From assembly GCA_041485845.1 (NCBI GenBank), contig JBGPKH010000399.1, positions 1 to 8,212 of the forward strand: 8,212 bases of DNA, read 5' to 3'. The notes beneath the pieces were generated by a model that saw only the letters and a list, made by a program, of their open reading frames with translations, was not told the DNA's origin and did not search any database. A program made the translations under genes and the position numbers. Positions 5,786-8,212 of the stretch are shown in pieces. Source of the DNA: OMOG01 sp041485845 (GTDB lineage: Bacteria; Acidobacteriota; Terriglobia; Bryobacterales; Bryobacteraceae). The stretch's first letter is position 1. Every line of letters starts with the position of its first letter.

Positions 5786-6702
5786 AGGACCTCCGGTTCC
5801 GCATAGCGATCGCCCAGCGTCTCGGTCATCTGGGAGCGAAGCAGCTCCAAATAGTCGGGACGTTCGCGGTCCACAAACTTGCCGACCACGATTTCGCCCG
5901 ACTTCGTCAGGGCGCACTCGCTGGTAGGCGCGCCGTGGCGTGTCCTGCTGACTTCTTTGTAGAACTTCATGGCATCCAGGCCGTCGCCCATCTTGTTGCG
6001 GCGCTGGTAGAGCGTGGGGCAGGGCGAGAGCACTTCGATGAAGCAGAAGCCCTTCTTCTGGAAGACCTCTTCCATGGAGCGGCTGAGCTGCTTGACGTGG
6101 TAAGTGGTCCAGCGCGCTACGTAGGAGGCGCCGGCCGCTTCCGCCAGGGCCACGAGGTTGAAAGACGGCTCGAAGACGCCGTAGGGGGAGGTGGCGCTGA
6201 TCACCTTGCCGGGAGTGGTGGGGGCGGTCTGGCCGCCAGTCATGGCGTAGGTGAGGTTGTTGACGCAGATCACCTTGAGGTCCATGTTGCGGCGCGCGGC
6301 GTGGATGAAGTGGTTGCCGCCGATGGCGAACAGGTCGCCATCGCCCGAGTAGACCACCACCTGCAATTCGGGATTGGAGAGCTTGAGCCCGGTGGCGAAC
6401 GGGATGGCGCGGCCGTGGGTGGTGTGGAAGGAATCGAGCCGCGCGTAGCCAGCGACGCGGCCGGTGCAGCCGATGCCCGAGACCACCGCGACCTTGTCGA
6501 GGTCCTGTTTGGAATTGAGCAGGGCGCGGGTAAAGCAGTTGACGGTGGTGCCGATGCCGCATCCGGGACACCAGATGTGCGGCATCCGGTCCATGCGCAG
6601 AAACGGCTCCACGGGGTTCTGGGCGTCCGCGGGGATTTCGTAGGGAATTTCGAGCGTCATTGCTCGCATCGGATCGTTCGCTACGCTCACTGGGCCGGTC
6701 AT
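5773..6702 (-). CDS. korB: 2-oxoacid:ferredoxin oxidoreductase, beta subunit (TPP and Fe-S)
   Basis: The protein has 309 aa. It carries the thiamine diphosphate site and one [4Fe-4S] cluster. WCPGCG gives Cys45 and Cys48, GIGC gives Cys79 and SPCPT gives Cys228. These match the four Cys ligands known in beta subunits of archaeal 2-oxoacid:ferredoxin oxidoreductases. The TPP/Mg motif is GDGD (120-123) through Asn148-Asn149, and HTTHGRAIPFATG (93-105) and TGGQTAPTT (155-163) are typical of KorB-type proteins. The ATG at 6702 forms an ATGA overlap with the korA stop and has GGAGG 7 nt upstream. ATGs at residues 12 and 15 are weaker alternatives. Similarity is closest to KorB, so 2-oxoglutarate is the first guess; branched-chain 2-oxoacids or other substrates remain possible. 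Confidence 0.94.
   Translation of the reverse strand: MTGPVSVANDPMRAMTLEIPYEIPADAQNPVEPFLRMDRMPHIWCPGCGIGTTVNCFTRALLNSKQDLDKVAVVSGIGCTGRVAGYARLDSFHTTHGRAIPFATGLKLSNPELQVVVYSGDGDLFAIGGNHFIHAARRNMDLKVICVNNLTYAMTGGQTAPTTPGKVISATSPYGVFEPSFNLVALAEAAGASYVARWTTYHVKQLSRSMEEVFQKKGFCFIEVLSPCPTLYQRRNKMGDGLDAMKFYKEVSRTRHGAPTSECALTKSGEIVVGKFVDRERPDYLELLRSQMTETLGDRYAEPEVLCSC
5789..5794 (-). promoter_or_regulatory. korC: ribosome-binding site near the korC start
   Basis: GGAGGT on the minus strand lies inside the end of korB. It is 3 nt from the ATG at 5785 but 9 nt from a TTG at 5779-5777, so the spacing favours the TTG or a compromise between the two. Confidence 0.5.
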
Positions 6703-7856
6703 CGGGCTGCCTCCACAATGGCCTGCAAAATGGCATCGGGATTGTGAACGCTTCCGCCCGCGTGGGTCACGGGAATGACGGCGGCCTTGCCGCGGGCGGC
6801 TCGTGCGACTTCGTGTACCATCTGGCCGAGGTTGAGCTCGGGCACGACGAAGGCTTTCACGCGGCCGGCCAATTCCTGGATGTGCTGTTCCGGGAACGGC
6901 CAGGCGGAAATGAGGCGGAACTTGCCGGCGCGGATCCCCTGCTTGCGGGCGAGTTGGATGGCCCGCTGCGCCACCCGCGAGGTGATGCCGTAGGAGACCA
7001 CCACGACGTCGGCATCCTCCAGGTTTTCGGTATCGCACAAAGCGCGCCCGTTCGCCAGCGGCTTGAGCTTGTCCTGGAGGCGGCGCACCATGCGGTCCTG
7101 CGTTTCCACGTTCATGCTGGGATAGCCGCGCTCATCGTGGGTCAGGCCGGTGACGTGGAAGCGATAGCCGTCGCCGGCGCGCACCATGTCGGGGACGGCG
7201 TCGGCCTGAGGCTCGAACAGGCGAAACTCCTCGGGAGTCTTCTTGGTGTAGCGCCGGGGAGTGACTTCGATGCGATCGGCCTCGGGGATGACCACTTTTT
7301 CGGTCATGTGGCCGACGCACTCGTCGAGCATCAGCATCACCGGGACGCGGAATTCCTCGGAGAGGTTGAAGCCCTGGATGGTGAGATCGAAGCATTCCTG
7401 CGGCGAGTTGGGACACAGCGCGACGATCCCGTAGTCGCCATGCGAGCCCCAGCGGGCCTGCATCATGTCGGCCTGGGCGGGCAGAGTGGGCAGGCCGGTG
7501 GATGGCCCGCCGCGCTGCACGTTGACGAAGACGCAGGGCGTCTCGGTCATGGCGGCGTAGCCGATGTGCTCCATCATGAGGGAGAATCCCGGGCCGGAGG
7601 TGACGGTGAAGGCTTTGGCGCCTCCCCAGACCGCGCCCTGGATGGCGATGGAGGCGGCCAGTTCGTCCTCCATTTGAATGAAGATGCCGCCGACTGTGGG
7701 AATTCTCAACGCAAAGCGTTCGACGACTTCGGTGGATGGGGTAATGGGATATCCTGCGGCAAATCGCGCACCTGCTGCGAGGGTTCCCTCACAGCAGGCG
7801 TGGTCGCCGTCGAGAAAATGGACACCCGTAAGAACTCCTTTAGGATCAGCGTGCAT
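6699..7856 (-). CDS. korA: 2-oxoacid:ferredoxin oxidoreductase, alpha subunit
   Basis: The protein has 385 aa, the usual length of a separate alpha subunit without the gamma domain. The N-terminal pyrimidine-binding domain shows GDHACCEGTLAAGARFAAGYP (17-37) running into the YPITPST motif (36-42), whose Thr lies by the substrate in this superfamily. QMEDE (61-65), TSGPGFSLM (86-94) and RGGPSTGLPT (115-124, with the conserved Arg) follow. The C-terminal half is the transketolase-like domain. These signatures are typical of KorA-type subunits, which with KorB form the catalytic unit converting 2-oxoglutarate plus CoA to succinyl-CoA with ferredoxin reduction, or the reverse. An open frame extends upstream to 8153, but that part is antiparallel to no gene and lies over korD in another frame. 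The ATG at 7856 has GGAG 6 nt upstream. It overlaps korD by 11 nt and korB by 4 nt. Confidence 0.94.
   Translation of the reverse strand: MHADPKGVLTGVHFLDGDHACCEGTLAAGARFAAGYPITPSTEVVERFALRIPTVGGIFIQMEDELAASIAIQGAVWGGAKAFTVTSGPGFSLMMEHIGYAAMTETPCVFVNVQRGGPSTGLPTLPAQADMMQARWGSHGDYGIVALCPNSPQECFDLTIQGFNLSEEFRVPVMLMLDECVGHMTEKVVIPEADRIEVTPRRYTKKTPEEFRLFEPQADAVPDMVRAGDGYRFHVTGLTHDERGYPSMNVETQDRMVRRLQDKLKPLANGRALCDTENLEDADVVVVSYGITSRVAQRAIQLARKQGIRAGKFRLISAWPFPEQHIQELAGRVKAFVVPELNLGQMVHEVARAARGKAAVIPVTHAGGSVHNPDAILQAIVEAAR
6710..6714 (-). promoter_or_regulatory. korB: ribosome-binding site of korB
   Basis: GGAGG on the minus strand, within the last korA codons and 7 nt before the ATG at 6702, supports that start over the two in-frame ATGs further in. 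Confidence 0.6.
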
Positions 7857-8064
7857 GGCGTGCTCCGAAGATGGCGAAATCGGGACAGTACATACCGCAG
7901 AGGTCGCAGCCGCTGCATTTTTCAGAGGCGACGACGTGGGGAGCGTGATAACCCTTTGAATTAAAAGCGGAAGATAAAGCCAGGACGTGGGTGGGGCAAA
8001 ACTCAACACAGAAACCGCAGCCCTTGCAACGTTCGACGGTAATCGCGACGAAACCCTTGGCCAT
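7846..8064 (-). CDS. korD: 2x[4Fe-4S] ferredoxin-type delta subunit
   Basis: The protein has 72 aa with two complete ferredoxin Cys motifs: CKGCGFCVEFCP (Cys13, 16, 19, 23) and CSGCDLCGMYCP (Cys50, 53, 56, 60). Each is followed by the usual Pro. It is the electron-transfer delta subunit that passes electrons from the beta-subunit cluster to external ferredoxin. It is the first gene of the operon, immediately before korA, and overlaps it by 11 nt. The ATG at 8064 has a good GGAGGG upstream. A free-standing ferredoxin is the alternative, but its position and overlap strongly favour a subunit of the complex. Confidence 0.93.
   Translation of the reverse strand: MAKGFVAITVERCKGCGFCVEFCPTHVLALSSAFNSKGYHAPHVVASEKCSGCDLCGMYCPDFAIFGARHAR
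7863..7866 (-). promoter_or_regulatory. korA: ribosome-binding site of korA
   Basis: GGAG on the minus strand, 6 nt before the ATG at 7856, lies inside korD. It selects this start within a longer open frame. Confidence 0.45.
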
Positions 8065-8069
8065 GGGAG

Positions 8070-8075
8070 CCCTCC
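8070..8075 (-). promoter_or_regulatory. korD: ribosome-binding site of korD
   Basis: GGAGGG on the minus strand, 5 nt before the ATG at 8064, supports the start. No convincing -35/-10 pair was found between here and the repeat at 8139, so the operon promoter may lie in or beyond the repeat. Confidence 0.65.
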
Positions 8076-8138
8076 AGATGTGAGTCGGTGAAAGGTAAGC
8101 ACGCCGGGTGCCGTTTCGGAGTAAAAGGTCCTATTGGA

Positions 8139-8212
8139 GGGGCCAGGGGCCAAGGGCCAGGGCCGGGGGCCAGGGGCGGGGGCAGGGGGCCAGGGGCCAG
8201 GGGCAGGGGGCC
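8139..8212. repeat. degenerate G-rich tandem repeat (unit about GGGGCCA)
   Basis: About ten imperfect copies of a 6-8 nt unit, GGGGCCA with variants GGGCCA, GGGGCGG and GGGGCAG, run to the window edge and probably continue beyond it. The plus strand has G-runs of 3-5 separated by 2-4 nt, which is compatible with G-quadruplex formation. The block begins 75 nt upstream of the korD ATG. No gene is supported in it. Confidence 0.85.

Noticed and set aside
5786..6736. N-terminal extension of korC through korB, open in the same frame
   Set aside because: The extension overlaps the TPP-binding beta subunit in another frame, and homologous gamma subunits begin near IAGFGGQG.
6660..7964. A 434-codon plus-strand open frame opposite korA
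   Set aside because: It is a shadow of the well-supported korA; no motif or ribosome-binding context was seen.
8139..8212. CRISPR array or protein-coding repeat in the G-rich block
   Set aside because: Units are 6-8 nt without spacers, too short and degenerate for CRISPR, and there is no sustained gene frame in the visible part.

Overview
The window is GC-rich bacterial DNA in which every supported gene lies on the minus strand. The best guess at the source is an Acidobacteriota genome, possibly Solibacteres/Bryobacterales-like. This rests on gene style: Tat-exported Gfo/Idh/MocA and aldo/keto reductases, a DUF6599-like protein and a four-subunit ferredoxin-dependent 2-oxoacid oxidoreductase. 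G-rich low-complexity intergenic DNA also fits. There is no rRNA or other phylogenetic marker, so this is inference.

In transcription order (high to low coordinates), the right end (8139-8212) is a degenerate G-rich tandem repeat. Next comes a compact operon, korD-korA-korB-korC (8064-5186), encoding a complete four-subunit 2-oxoacid:ferredoxin oxidoreductase. KorD is a 2x[4Fe-4S] ferredoxin, KorA the substrate-binding alpha subunit, KorB the TPP and Fe-S beta subunit, and KorC the gamma subunit. Neighbouring genes overlap by 11, 4 and 13 nt, which points to translational coupling and balanced assembly. The likely reaction is oxidation, or reductive formation, of a 2-oxoacid (2-oxoglutarate is the first guess) coupled to ferredoxin in the cytoplasm.

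A 347-bp non-coding gap (4839-5185) follows. It holds GC-rich hairpins, a small GCGGAG repeat and good tandem sigma70-like promoters reading into the second cluster. That cluster (4838-1669) encodes three proteins with export signals: a Tat-dependent aldo/keto reductase with two C-terminal Cys clusters, a DUF6599-like secreted protein whose start overlaps the reductase stop by 7 nt, and a Tat-dependent Gfo/Idh/MocA oxidoreductase. Together they look like a periplasmic redox module, possibly acting on sugars or polyols; the substrate is unknown.

Downstream lie a 70-aa small protein and a DUF6036/AbiEii-like nucleotidyltransferase that overlap by 59 nt, a possible toxin-antitoxin-type or accessory pair. 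The left end is the 5' 60% or so of nadB (L-aspartate oxidase, NAD biosynthesis), cut by the window edge. No RNA gene, insertion sequence or CRISPR array was seen. The long plus-strand reading frames are antisense shadows typical of GC-rich genes.
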